Part shown: positions 37,152-46,144 of the stretch, one piece after another | Numbering within the stretch: the stretch's first letter is position 1 | How the letters are laid out: the number at the start of each line of letters is the position of its first letter | From: an uncultured Veillonellaceae bacterium | GTDB lineage: Bacteria > Bacillota > Negativicutes > Veillonellales > Dialisteraceae | Length of the DNA: 64,000 bases | Direction of reading: 5' to 3' | NCBI GenBank assembly: GCA_949286115.1 | Contig: CASEBK010000047.1 | Coordinates: forward strand, 1-64,000 | Notes under the pieces: model-generated | What the model saw: the letters and a program-made list of their open reading frames with translations, nothing else | Database searches by the model: none | What the model was told of the DNA's origin: nothing | Translations under genes and position numbers: made by a program

Positions 37152-40100
37152 TCAGAAGGCTTTGCTAAGCCCGATGTTCACCTGATACGTGTCTTCGTTG
37201 TCGTTCCCGAAGCTGTGCTCGAGGTCGAGGAAGACGTAGCTGTCATCGTTCATCCGGTGCGAGAAGCCGAAGCCCACGTCGTACCATGTGCCTTCGTTCT
37301 CGTACGTCTCAGAGAGCGTGCCTGTCGTGTCCCGGGCGCGGATGTCCTGATCGCCCAGGAATTCGTGAAGGATGTCCGCCTTGAAGTACACGGTGTTCCC
37401 CGCGCTGGTGTCCCGTCCGATGCGGAAGCCTGCACGCCCGATGAGGCTGTCGATGGCGTCCAGGTCCACTTTCGTCCCCTGGCTCGTGGTGTAGGAGGCG
37501 TCCGTCACGTAGGCGTACTGGAGCTGCGCCTGGGGCTCGAAGTACCAGTCGCTCCCCATGTCTTTCTTTCGGCCGTATTCGGCGCTCACGCTCCACACGT
37601 CGTTGTCGTAGTCGCCGCTGATCTTCTCGCCGAGTTCGCTGTAGATGTCGAAGTCGTTGGAGAGGCGGCCGTACTTCACCACGTAGTCCGTGTAGTGGCC
37701 AGCATCGCCCATCCACGTGTCGTGGTACCACAGGCCGCCGCGGCGCACGTCGCCGTCGCCTGCCACGTTCTGGTAGTCGGCGGTGCCCCGCATGTAGTCA
37801 AAGGCAAAGCCCCGGTAGTGGGTCCCGTCTTTCTGGGCGTTATCTTTCCAGTCGTAACCGATCTCGAACATGGTGTTCATACTGCGGAAGGCGTCGTCTT
37901 TCCCGATGCGGTCATGACGGAGGCGCACCCAGAGGCCGTCGTCTCCGGTAAGGTACCGCGCCTCGCCCATGCGCTTATTGAGCCGGTCCATGTACACGGC
38001 ATTGGAATAGTTCACCTTCGACATAGCGATGACGGTCTTGCCCGCGTCGGAGGTCTGGTCCTGTCCGCTATCTTTCATCAAGTACCAGTTCCTGCTGTTG
38101 CTCTCGTTGTAATTTTCTTCAACGATGGTATTCCCCGGCTTCGCTTTGTCAAACGCAGTGCCGTTGTAACTTTCATTTTCCTTCTGCTTCTCCGCATCTT
38201 CATAGTTGACTTCTTCGCCTGTCGATGACGAAGGCCATATCGTTCACGCCGCGGTCGCGCATATAGGTCACGGCGGTGCCGGTGCCGCTCTCGAATTTCA
38301 GCACTGTTTCATCGGCGTTCACCGTAGCGAAGCGTAGCTTTTCTCCGTCCGCCATATTCTCCCAGCCGGCGATTTCATCGAACTGCACGCGCTCTATGAG
38401 CTGTCTGCCTGCCGTATCGGCATCGGCGATATAGAGCATGTCGCTCGCGCCGTGGTCGTCTCTGTCCAGACTCATCACGAAGGTATGCTCTCCGGACAGC
38501 GTGCCGATATGCACCGCGTCCGCAAAATCATAGCCCTCCGCCGCCAACACGACGGCGCCGCCGTTGCCGGAGAGCGTCGTGGTCCAGCTCTGCCCGGTCA
38601 AAAACCACTGCGATCCTTCGCCCATGGTCAGATCGACCGTACCTTGGCTCGTAAACTTCCCGCCGGCCGCAGCCTGCCCGCTGGTCCCGCTTTCCTCAGT
38701 GGAAGAATTTTCCTCTACGAAGGACGAGTCGTAGACATTGAGCTTTCGTTTTTCATCCGCATGGGCATAGTCGTCCACGCGCCCGAAGAGGGTACCGCTG
38801 CCGAGGTCCACGGAAGCGCGGCCCACGGTCACGTCCTCGCCGCTATCGTCCGTCTTCGTGCCGCCGTTCCCGGCCAGAATATCTCCGGTGATCCGAAGCT
38901 GGCCCTGATAGTCATCCTGTGAAATGGCCACCGTGCCGCCCCGCGCCGCGACGATATCCCCGGTGATCGCGCTGTCTTTATCTCCAGTGAGAGACAGATG
39001 GACCTGCCCATAGATCCTCTTGCCCAGCTCTTCATCTTTCTCCTCGCTTTGTCCCCCCGCGGCGAGCGCCACATGGGACGTATCCGCCAGAAGAGACGCG
39101 CCGGCGAGACCGCTGGAGAAGGCATTGATCTGTACAGCGCCCTCGATATCGACCGACCCGCCGCGGCCAGAGGCCAACACGGACAGGCCGTTGCTCTTCA
39201 CGGTGACGATATCCTGCTTTGCCGACAAGTTCGCGTAGGCGCGGTAGTCCACCGGGTCTCCCTTGCTCGGCTGGCGCTCATCGATACCCGCGTAGACGGC
39301 GGCTCCTGTATCGCCTGCAAGATAGATGCCCTCTTCCTCCGCAGTCAGCGTGACCGTGCTGTTCATCCGGGCGTAGACCGCCGACTTGCCTGCTTCGATG
39401 GTGATCCCCGCTTTTTCTCCGTCTGCCATGACCGCGCCATTTCCGTTTGCCGTGAGGGTCACTTCCGCCCGTTCGCCTTGATTCACCACAAGGCTTCCCT
39501 GGGCCATCACGCCGTGCTCCTTTGCATTCACGGTCATGCGCCCGTCATCTCCGCTGGCTGCGTCGGACGTGACATTGATCGTTCCGATATAGGCTTGCAG
39601 CCCGTTCTTTCCCGCGTCCAGATCAAGATGTCCCGTGGAGATATTCGCTTCCCACAGACCGTCCTCGCCAGTCGCCACCATGTCTTCGCCGGAAGCGATG
39701 GCCGTGCCTTTCTCCGTATTTACAGTAAGGCGCTTCACGTACGTATTCAGCACACCCTTATCGTCACCGTCATCATTGGTGCTGCCGACGAGGATACCGT
39801 ACGCCCCTTCGTCCGTGGTCACGGTGACCTCGCCGGACCGTTCCTCTTCGGAGCCGATGTACAGCGTCGTGCCGTCTTTCACCGTGATGGCTGCGCCCTG
39901 CGTATCGCTTTTCGCGCTCATATTCCCAGTGACCGTGATGGTCTGCCCGGACCAGTTGATATCGCCATTCCCATGGAAGTCCACGTTACCATTGATCTCC
40001 AACCGGTTTTCCGCGTCGAGATTCATCGTATACTTATAGTCCTCACTGCCGGAGTTCGTTCGAATGGCGTAGAGATAGTCGTTGTCCGATGTAACCTCGA

Positions 40101-40876
40101 TGGTGATATTCTTCGCGCTGAAGGAAGTGTCGCTGTTTTGTCCCACGGTCATCACACTGCTTTTCCCGCCGCTCGCCCTGGCGTTGTCGTAGTTGCCGGT
40201 CAGCGTGATGGTATCTGCATGGATCTCCGTTTTTCCATAGCCCTTAAAAGCCTGCCCCTGTCCCCTTGCGCCATTTGAGAGTGTGACTTCTTTTGCATAG
40301 ATCAATCCTGTCCGGTCATTTCCCACGGATTGGCCCACAGAAAATAGGCCTCCATTCACCTGAAACGACTCCATCCACGCGTTCTCATCGCCCGCCTGAA
40401 ACGTACCGTGTGCCACTGTGACACCGGAGACAGTGTTGCTCACCCCCGCAAAGTCACCAAAACCGCCGCCATTATAGACAAAACGTTCCCCCTTGAGCAG
40501 AAGCATACTGCTGCCTTTTTCGTTTTGAAAGCCAATGATAGCACCTTTTCCGGTACCGCCATTGATTGTGATCGTTTTCCCGGTCATCGTGACATTTCTG
40601 GCATACGTTCCTCCGCCGATTGCAATGCTCTGCGGCACGGTCTGCAACGCATAACCATAATCGATCGAATCGGACCCGATCGTGATCGTTTGGGTATTGT
40701 CATCGCCAATAGTAATAGTCGTTGGGTCATTATGATCCACTTCCATCTTGTCAAAAGAAATATCCGCTCCAGTGACGGAAGATTGGCCATTGTAGTCAGC
40801 CGCCAGCGACAGATATCCCCCCCCCATGGAGGAGGGTAAAGGCGGCCCATGCGGCCAGTATTTTCTTATGTTTCAT
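37152..40876 (-). pseudogene. Autotransporter B: signal peptide, passenger and barrel in three frames
   Basis: One autotransporter gene broken by two frame changes. ATG at 40876 (AAAGGAGA upstream) opens a signal peptide MKHKKILAAWAAFTLLH, then runs into a G9 tract and stops at 40796. With 8 Gs it would continue GGGYLSLAADYNGQ into the 870-residue passenger (frame open from 40827 to 38200), giving a normal cleavage site. Near 38215-38225 the passenger frame shifts into that of the barrel: the barrel frame reads back as TGEEVNYEDAEKQKENESY before joining the 38081-37152 barrel. The barrel is about 97 % identical to that of the 1023-5651 gene; the passenger is different. The G9 looks like an OFF phase; the second break has no repeat and may be decay or a sequence error. 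Confidence 0.8.
40817..40825 (-). repeat. Homopolymeric G9 tract in signal peptide of autotransporter B
   Basis: Nine Gs on the minus strand at codons 18-20 of the signal peptide. Length 8 (or 5, 11) joins signal peptide and passenger; 9 gives a stop seven codons later. Confidence 0.85.
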
Positions 40877-40953
40877 GGTCTCTCCTTTCTTTGCATCCGC
40901 TCACCGGCGGGGGGCGGCTGGGCCGCCCTGTCCTGTGAGCTGTGTCCGATGGT

Positions 40954-43710
40954 TCAGAAGTTCCAGCGGATGCCGGCGTTCCACGACCAATTGGTGCGGA
41001 AGTCGCCTCCGGCGGAGCGTTCATAGTCGAAATAGATATGGGTGTCGTCATCCACGCGAATGGCCGCGCCGAGGCCATACTCCACCCAGGTGTCGCCGAA
41101 GTCGCCTTCCCGGCGGAGGCGGTTCCCTTCGGCGTCGCTCATGTGGTAGTCGTAGTCGCCGAGGAATTCGTGGAGCACGTTCAGCTTCACATAGACGTTC
41201 GTCTTCTCATTGATGTCCCGGCCGAGGTGGAAGCCCGCCCGTCCCACGAGGCTCAGCATATCGTCCTGCTCGACGCGGACGCCGTTGGAGAGAGTGTATT
41301 CGTCGCCCCAGAGGTAGCCGAAGGTGAGCTGGGTCTGCGGCTCGATGTACCAGCCGTCATCCCCCCATGGCTTCTTCCGGCCATACTCGGCGCTCACCTG
41401 CACGCCCCAGTTACGGCTGTCTCCGTCGATGCGGCGGCCTTCGCTGTCCCGGACGCGGAAATCATTGTCCAGACGGGAGCCTTTCAGGACGAGGTCGAGA
41501 TAGTGTCCTTTGCTCCGCATGTCCGTGCGGTAGAGGCTCAGGTCGTAGCTCTCGTTGTCCCCGCTGCCGTGGCGGTAGGAGCTCTCCCCGTCGCCGTAGG
41601 AGAAGGCGAAGCCTTCATAGCGGACGTGGCGGGCGTCCTTCTCGGCGAGCCGGTCATAGCCGAGCTGGTAGAGGGTATACTTGTCTTTGAATTTCATCCC
41701 GTCTCCGTCGTAGCTCATCTCCGTGCCTTTCATGCGGAACCAGAGGCCTTTCTCTTCGTCCCCATTGTGTCGGAGGTCGCCCATGCGGCGCATGAGCTTA
41801 TCGCTGTCCCGCCACATGAAATAATTGAGGCTCCCTGCGGAGAGGGCGGTCTCCACGGAAGTGGTGGGCTTCTCGCCGGGGTCCACCTCTTCCGCCGCGG
41901 CAAGGTACCAGTCGGTGGTGTAGCCGCTTGTCTCGCTCTCTTTGCGGTCCAGCGCATAGCGGTGCCAGTAGAGCGTGCCTTCGCTGTCCGGTACGCGGAA
42001 CTCGCCCCGCTCGTCTTTGACGCTCACCAGCACGGTCCCAGCCGCGCCGTCCAGTTGATCTTCGTCCTGCGCCGCGAGTTCGATGTAGTCCGTGCCGGTG
42101 TGGGTGCCCTTCACGTAGAGGCGGTCGCTGTTATTCACGTTCGTGGAGGCGTCGATATCCATGATGACTGTACCGCCCCCGCCGGTAAGATCATTGTCCA
42201 CGTAGATATTCTGGAAGGAACCGTTCTCCGAGGTCGTATGCTTCGTGTAGACCTTATCAGTCATGTCCAGCACGCCGCCGCTTGTGAGGGTGAGATTCGT
42301 CACGTGGCTGTCATTCTCATTCGCGCCCTGTACGTTCTTCCACACCGCGCCGTTCGTGACGGTGAGGTCAAACGTACCAGCATAAGCATCGTTGCCGTCA
42401 TTGACGAGGGCGTTCCCGTACAGATACGAATCGGCGTTGCTCAGTGTGAGGTCGATGTATCCTTCGTGATAAGCATAGACCTGTCCCAGGAGCTGCACCG
42501 TGCCCTTGCCGTCTTCATTGACCTTGATCGTTCCCGCATCACTGCGGGAGGCAGATCCGTTGAACGTATTCGCCGTGGCCAGTGCCCTAATCTTTGTGGG
42601 GTCCTTGACGCCGTCATACGTCGACACGCCCACATAAAGGGAACTGACCTCGATGGTCCCGCCGGTCTCCGTAAGAAGGCCGACGCGCCCGAAAGCATTG
42701 GTGCTCTCATCATTCAGAAAATCGATATACACCGTATCCGCTTTGGAGTATGCCTTGTATGCCGAATGGATGCCTGCCGCTTTGCCCTTCGTATCCAGTT
42801 GGAAGCGCGTCGTCCCCTCGAGGTTGATACCACTCTGGCCCTGCGACGAAGTGTATACCATGTCGTAGAAGCCGCTGCTCGCGCCGTAGATCTTTCCCCC
42901 ATTCTTCGAAGTGACGGTCACATCGACGAGACTGTCAGCGCTGGAATGAATCGTCCCGCCATCGCTCGTATACAGCCCGGCAATCTCATGATTGGCTTCG
43001 CCGTTGCTTTGCTCTGCGATGACATTGATCTCACTCTGCCTACCATTTAGAACGACAAGTCCATCCGTCGCCACTGCGCCAAACGTCTTGCTCTGACCAG
43101 TAAAGTTGTCGCCATACTCTGACAAGGTGCGCGCAGTCACATTCAAATTACCATTGACGACGATTGTCCCGCCGCCTGCACTGTTATTGTGGAAATCATT
43201 TCCCGCCGCGAGGCCATAGGCTGTTCCCTTACCGGTCACATCGATCTCCGCTACATTCAGGGTGATCTTCCCGCCCTTGTCTTCGGGCTGTTCTCCTCCC
43301 GGAAATGGGTTATATCCTCCCTCTTTCCACACGCCCATCACCTTATCGCCGGTATCGGCAGAGGCGCTGTTATCGATCTTGACGGTCAATTTTCCGCCGA
43401 CAGTAAGATACGTCCCCTGATTCTTTCCTTCAGCCACTTGTATACCATAAGCATTGGTACTGTTTTTGGTGAGCGTGATCGTACCGCCATTCGTGATCGT
43501 GTAGTTGCCGCCGCCAGAAAGCACCAGACCTTCCTGCTTGTCGTCTTCCTTATTTTCGTCAGTATAATCTACGACGCGATGAATACTGTCATAGGTACCG
43601 GGCGCAGGACCCGCGGTAGTGATCACCTCCGCGTGAGCGACGCCGCCGGTGAGGGCCAGGGCAGCGAACAGCGCGGCCGTAACATGATTTTTCCGTATTT
43701 TATGCTCCAT
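40954..43710 (-). CDS. Type Va autotransporter A of module 2
   Basis: The product is 918 residues. The signal peptide covers residues 1-27 (basic start, hydrophobic core, cleavage at AHA-E). The passenger to about 620 has beta-helix repeats (GGNYTITNGGTITLT). The C-terminal barrel of about 290 residues ends ...AGIRWNF. The barrel is clearly related to, but well diverged from, the two near-identical barrels in this window; shared anchors are VSAEYGRKK, GRAGFHLGRDI and VLHEFLGD. The start overlaps the zinc-ribbon gene by 11 bases and its AGAGGAG site lies in that gene. Autotransporter B follows after 77 bases, probably on the same transcript. Surface role; ligand unknown. Confidence 0.92.
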   Translation of the reverse strand: MEHKIRKNHVTAALFAALALTGGVAHAEVITTAGPAPGTYDSIHRVVDYTDENKEDDKQEGLVLSGGGNYTITNGGTITLTKNSTNAYGIQVAEGKNQGTYLTVGGKLTVKIDNSASADTGDKVMGVWKEGGYNPFPGGEQPEDKGGKITLNVAEIDVTGKGTAYGLAAGNDFHNNSAGGGTIVVNGNLNVTARTLSEYGDNFTGQSKTFGAVATDGLVVLNGRQSEINVIAEQSNGEANHEIAGLYTSDGGTIHSSADSLVDVTVTSKNGGKIYGASSGFYDMVYTSSQGQSGINLEGTTRFQLDTKGKAAGIHSAYKAYSKADTVYIDFLNDESTNAFGRVGLLTETGGTIEVSSLYVGVSTYDGVKDPTKIRALATANTFNGSASRSDAGTIKVNEDGKGTVQLLGQVYAYHEGYIDLTLSNADSYLYGNALVNDGNDAYAGTFDLTVTNGAVWKNVQGANENDSHVTNLTLTSGGVLDMTDKVYTKHTTSENGSFQNIYVDNDLTGGGGTVIMDIDASTNVNNSDRLYVKGTHTGTDYIELAAQDEDQLDGAAGTVLVSVKDERGEFRVPDSEGTLYWHRYALDRKESETSGYTTDWYLAAAEEVDPGEKPTTSVETALSAGSLNYFMWRDSDKLMRRMGDLRHNGDEEKGLWFRMKGTEMSYDGDGMKFKDKYTLYQLGYDRLAEKDARHVRYEGFAFSYGDGESSYRHGSGDNESYDLSLYRTDMRSKGHYLDLVLKGSRLDNDFRVRDSEGRRIDGDSRNWGVQVSAEYGRKKPWGDDGWYIEPQTQLTFGYLWGDEYTLSNGVRVEQDDMLSLVGRAGFHLGRDINEKTNVYVKLNVLHEFLGDYDYHMSDAEGNRLRREGDFGDTWVEYGLGAAIRVDDDTHIYFDYERSAGGDFRTNWSWNAGIRWNF

Positions 43711-44059
43711 GAAAGATCTCTCCTCTGTATAAATCCAATATCGTCTTTTGCTTTTTCTGCACCGGCGCCGGCGGGTCCGCCTGCGCGGACTGTCTGCGGC
43801 GGTGCTTCCAGTAGAGGCGCTCGCAGTGAGACGAGCAGAACCGCCGGCGCCGGTCGCAGATATCCGTCACGGAAACGACAGCGCCGCAGCGCTCGCAGGT
43901 GAAGCGGCGAAGGACGGCCGCATTCTCCGGCACGTCTTCCGCCTTCCGGGGATGCTTCCGGTAGTCGTACTTCCGACATGCGTCGGAGCAGTAGCGATGA
44001 TTCTTTCGCCTCGCGGTGAAGTGCTTCCCGCACACGGGGCAGATCGCTTCCCGCTTCAT
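43700..44059 (-). CDS. Small double zinc-ribbon protein, copy 2
   Basis: The product is 119 residues. MKREAICPVCGKHF and YCSDACRKYDYRK form the first four-Cys motif; CERCGAVV and FCSSHCERLYWKHRR form the second. The C-terminus is variable. An in-frame TAA lies upstream, so translation must start at this ATG, yet there is no Shine-Dalgarno. The ATG overlaps the TGA of the leader ORF (ATGA), which is open in this copy. Family unknown; perhaps an RNA- or DNA-binding regulator of the adjoining autotransporter, which is inference. Confidence 0.82.
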   Translation of the reverse strand: MKREAICPVCGKHFTARRKNHRYCSDACRKYDYRKHPRKAEDVPENAAVLRRFTCERCGAVVSVTDICDRRRRFCSSHCERLYWKHRRRQSAQADPPAPVQKKQKTILDLYRGEIFHGA

Positions 44060-44262
44060 GGGCCGCCCGGAGCCTTACAGGCACACGAAAAGGGCAGCCC
44101 AAAAGAGGCTGTCCTTCTTCTATGGAGTAAGCCTGCGCCGCGGACGCAGACGGTATGAAACTGTACAGACGGAGTCGTTGTTATATCATTATTCCACCCC
44201 CCCGCCATGAAGATATTCAATGCCATGCCTGCGGCGCTTGCGATGCATTTCTGAATGCTCAC
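44056..44262 (-). CDS. Leader ORF with poly-G tract, ON frame
   Basis: GTG start at 44262 follows GGAGGTGA (44267-44274). The 68-residue frame begins MSIQKCIASAAGMALNIFM, crosses the G7 tract as AGGWNND, continues TTTPSVQFHTVC, passes the conserved hairpin as TASFGLPFSCA and stops at the ATGA overlap with the zinc-ribbon ATG. Adding one or two Gs would stop it within a few codons of the tract. This is read as the ON state. The encoded product has no recognisable domain and may act mainly by carrying ribosomes to the next start codon and across the hairpin. Confidence 0.7.
   Translation of the reverse strand: MSIQKCIASAAGMALNIFMAGGWNNDITTTPSVQFHTVCVRGAGLLHRRRTASFGLPFSCACKAPGGP
44088..44119 (-). 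promoter_or_regulatory. Terminator-like hairpin inside the leader ORF, copy 2
   Basis: The same 10-bp stem and UUUU as at 6023-6053; every base of the hairpin is conserved. Confidence 0.5.
44197..44203 (-). repeat. Homopolymeric G7 tract (slippage tract)
   Basis: Seven Gs on the minus strand in the module 2 leader ORF. Lengths 4, 7 or 10 keep the leader open; 8 or 9 close it. Confidence 0.8.
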
Positions 44263-44297
44263 GGTGTCACCTCCTCTCTGAATAGTTAGACGGCTTT

Positions 44298-44326
44298 ATT
44301 GTACCGGCTTTTCTCGCAGGATGCAA
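44298..44326 (-). promoter_or_regulatory. Sigma-A-type promoter of surface module 2
   Basis: TTGCAT, 17 bases, TACAAT, with the same spacing to the GTG start as at 6235-6263. Confidence 0.6.
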
Positions 44327-44407
44327 CATCAGGAAGATATTTTTCCTGCCCATGCTTTCTCTGCCCGCTCTGCCGTTTCCTCATAACAGGACCTTTCGGC
44401 GGCGCAA

Positions 44408-44435
44408 AGGAAAAGACCGGTCTCCCGGCCTTCTG
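44408..44435 (-). terminator. Terminator of the Skp-like gene
   Basis: GGCCGG-GAGA-CCGGTC is followed by TTTTCCTTT on the minus strand, overlapping the region just past the stop. Confidence 0.6.
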
Positions 44436-44840
44436 TCACAGTCTTGCTTTCACGGCGGCAGTGATGTCTCCGTCTGCTTCGCCGTAGAGGAGCGCCCGGG
44501 CACGGACGACGGTGTCGTAGCCCTCTTCTTGCGCCACTTCGGCGATGACGGCGAGGATGCGGTCGTAGGCGGCGGCCATATCGTCCCGTTCGGCGGCACG
44601 GGCTTTCCGGCGGTATTCGTCGAGGAGCGCGGCGAGCTCGCGGCCGGTGAGCCCTTCGGCGCGCTGATCAAATTCTTTTTCAAGGGCAGCCCGGCGCTGG
44701 GCGGCGGTCTGGGCGGCGGCGCGCCAGCCGTCGTTGCCTTCAAAGAGGGCGCGCATGTCTACGGTGGCGACGGAGGCGGAGACGGTGCCGCCTGCTGCAA
44801 GAGCGGCGGCGAGCACGGCGGCGGTGAGCATCTTTTTCAT
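44436..44840 (-). CDS. Small Skp/OmpH-like periplasmic protein
   Basis: The product is 134 residues. Signal peptide MKKMLTAAVLAAALAAGG, cleavage near VSA. The mature part opens VATVDMRALFEG, as in Skp/OmpH, then a long charged coiled coil (residues 40-100, rich in Ala, Glu, Arg), shorter than the usual 160-residue Skp. Skp chaperones carry outer-membrane proteins across the periplasm. Its place right beside the autotransporter module is suggestive. A generic secreted helical protein is the alternative. Confidence 0.65.
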   Translation of the reverse strand: MKKMLTAAVLAAALAAGGTVSASVATVDMRALFEGNDGWRAAAQTAAQRRAALEKEFDQRAEGLTGRELAALLDEYRRKARAAERDDMAAAYDRILAVIAEVAQEEGYDTVVRARALLYGEADGDITAAVKARL

Positions 44841-44949
44841 AGGGGGCTCCTTTCTGTGAAAACGGCGTTTTCTTCATCGTGCGCTTTTTTCGGCGCGCTG
44901 TCAAGGCGTATGGTATACTGGACGTATCTCATTGACAGAAAGGACGACT

Positions 44950-45621
44950 ATGACGTATCATTCCATCCTCTTCGATCTGGACGGGACGCTCTCCCGCTCT
45001 GCGCCGGGCATCACCCGCTCGCTGCAGTACGGCCTCACCGCCGTGGGCATCGACGAGCCCGACCCGGCGCGGCTCACCCGCTTCATCGGCCCGCCGCTCA
45101 ATGTGGAGCTCCACGCGGCGTACGGCCTCTCGCCCTCTGAGTGCGCCGCGGTGATCGCCCGCTTCCGAGAGCGCTACGAGGTGCAGGGCATCTTCGAGTG
45201 CGAGCTCTACCCGGGCGTGGCGCGTCTGGTGGAGCAGCTCGCCAAGGCGGGGGCGCGGCTCGCCGTGGCGTCGAGCAAGCCGGAGCCTCACGTGAAGACA
45301 CTCATGGGGCACTTTGGCATCGCGCCGTATTTCTCCGTCATTTCCGGCAGCCGCATCGAGGACGAGCTCGAAGGGCGCACCGGCGCGGACAACAAGGAGC
45401 GCGTGGTAGCCAAGACGCTCCGCCTCCTCGGAGAAGACGCCCGCCCGGCGGTGATGGTGGGCGACACGAAGTACGACGTGATGGGCGCGCACCGCAATGG
45501 CCTTGCTGCGGTGGCGGTGACCTACGGCTACGGCACGGCGGAGGAGCTCGCCTCGGCCTCGCCGGAGTACACCGCGGATTCTGCAGAGGAGCTGGCGCGC
45601 CTCCTCCTCGCGAAGGCATAA
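44950..45621 (+). CDS. HAD-family phosphatase (phosphoglycolate phosphatase-like)
   Basis: The product is 223 residues. HAD motif I FDLDGTLSRS at residues 8-17, motif II VASSKPE near 106, and motif III/IV VMVGDTKYDVMGA near 165. The cap domain and length match Gph/PgmB-type phosphatases. ATG at 44950 follows AAAGGA. The substrate cannot be assigned. It ends at a strong bidirectional terminator. Confidence 0.85.
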   Translation: MTYHSILFDLDGTLSRSAPGITRSLQYGLTAVGIDEPDPARLTRFIGPPLNVELHAAYGLSPSECAAVIARFRERYEVQGIFECELYPGVARLVEQLAKAGARLAVASSKPEPHVKTLMGHFGIAPYFSVISGSRIEDELEGRTGADNKERVVAKTLRLLGEDARPAVMVGDTKYDVMGAHRNGLAAVAVTYGYGTAEELASASPEYTADSAEELARLLLAKA

Positions 45622-45705
45622 GAAAAGGTCTGTACCCGTGAAGGTACAGGCCTTTTCTTATGCCCAAAAGGAAGTCCCGCCCCGCGGGGGACGGCTTCGT
45701 CTTTA
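45617..45705. repeat. Direct repeat flanking the higBA module (left copy)
   Basis: Terminator CTGTACC...GGTACAG plus the following ~40 bases (GTCCCGCCCCGCGGGGGACGGCTTCGTC) resemble 46430-46515, where the same terminator is joined to the true 3' end of the LOG gene. The left copy thus looks like a degenerate duplicate of terminator plus LOG gene end, with the toxin-antitoxin pair in between. Confidence 0.5.
45619..45662. terminator. Bidirectional terminator after the HAD phosphatase
   Basis: AAGAAAAGGTCTGTACC-CGTGAA-GGTACAGGCCTTTTCTT. Confidence 0.9.
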
Positions 45706-45707
45706 TA

Positions 45708-45736
45708 TTGACGTTATGTGTTAAAGCACATATACT
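45708..45736 (+). promoter_or_regulatory. higBA promoter with overlapping operator palindrome
   Basis: TTGACG, a 17-base spacer and TATACT. The palindrome TATGTG-TTAAAG-CACATA (45715-45732) covers the spacer and start of the -10, as expected for autorepression by an XRE antitoxin. Confidence 0.65.
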
Positions 45737-45760
45737 ATATATGAATAAAATTTGTATGGA

Positions 45761-46144
45761 ATGACAGAAGAAAAAATGGATTTTAAAGTAGAATTTTATG
45801 AAATGAAAAATGGTCAGGTTCCCGTAGCAGATTTCCTTGAATCATTGGACAGGCGGATGCAGGCACATGCCTTACATATGATCACTCTGCTGGCCCACAA
45901 TGGAAATACACTGCGCCCACCGGATTCCAGATATCTGACTGATGGCATATTTGAACTCCGCATCCGATCTGGCAGTGATATTTCCAGAATCCTGTACTTT
46001 TTTCAAATCGGGCAAAAGATCATCCTGACGAATGGATTTATAAAAAAGACACAAAAAACACCAAGGAGGGAAATCGAATTGGCCCGACAGTATAAAAACG
46101 ACTATCTGGTGCGAAAAGGAGGCGGCAATGATGGTGGACTTTGA
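45761..46144 (+). CDS. HigB/RelE-superfamily toxin (Gp49-like)
   Basis: The product is about 127 residues. It has the HigB-like fold pattern: KVEFYEMKNGQVPVADFLESL, IFELRIRSGSDISRILYFF, and ILTNGFIKKTQKTPRREIELARQ. Members cut mRNA on the ribosome. The start is uncertain: ATG 45761 or 45776 (MDFKVEFYEM); neither has a strong ribosome-binding site. Composition is clearly AT-richer than neighbours, so it was probably acquired. It overlaps the antitoxin gene by 17 bases. Confidence 0.88.
   Translation: MTEEKMDFKVEFYEMKNGQVPVADFLESLDRRMQAHALHMITLLAHNGNTLRPPDSRYLTDGIFELRIRSGSDISRILYFFQIGQKIILTNGFIKKTQKTPRREIELARQYKNDYLVRKGGGNDGGL

Noticed and set aside
37152..38081. Barrel as an independent gene starting at 38081
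   Set aside because: No signal peptide or ribosome-binding site; the same frame extends upstream into passenger-like sequence, so it is the 3' part of a broken autotransporter.
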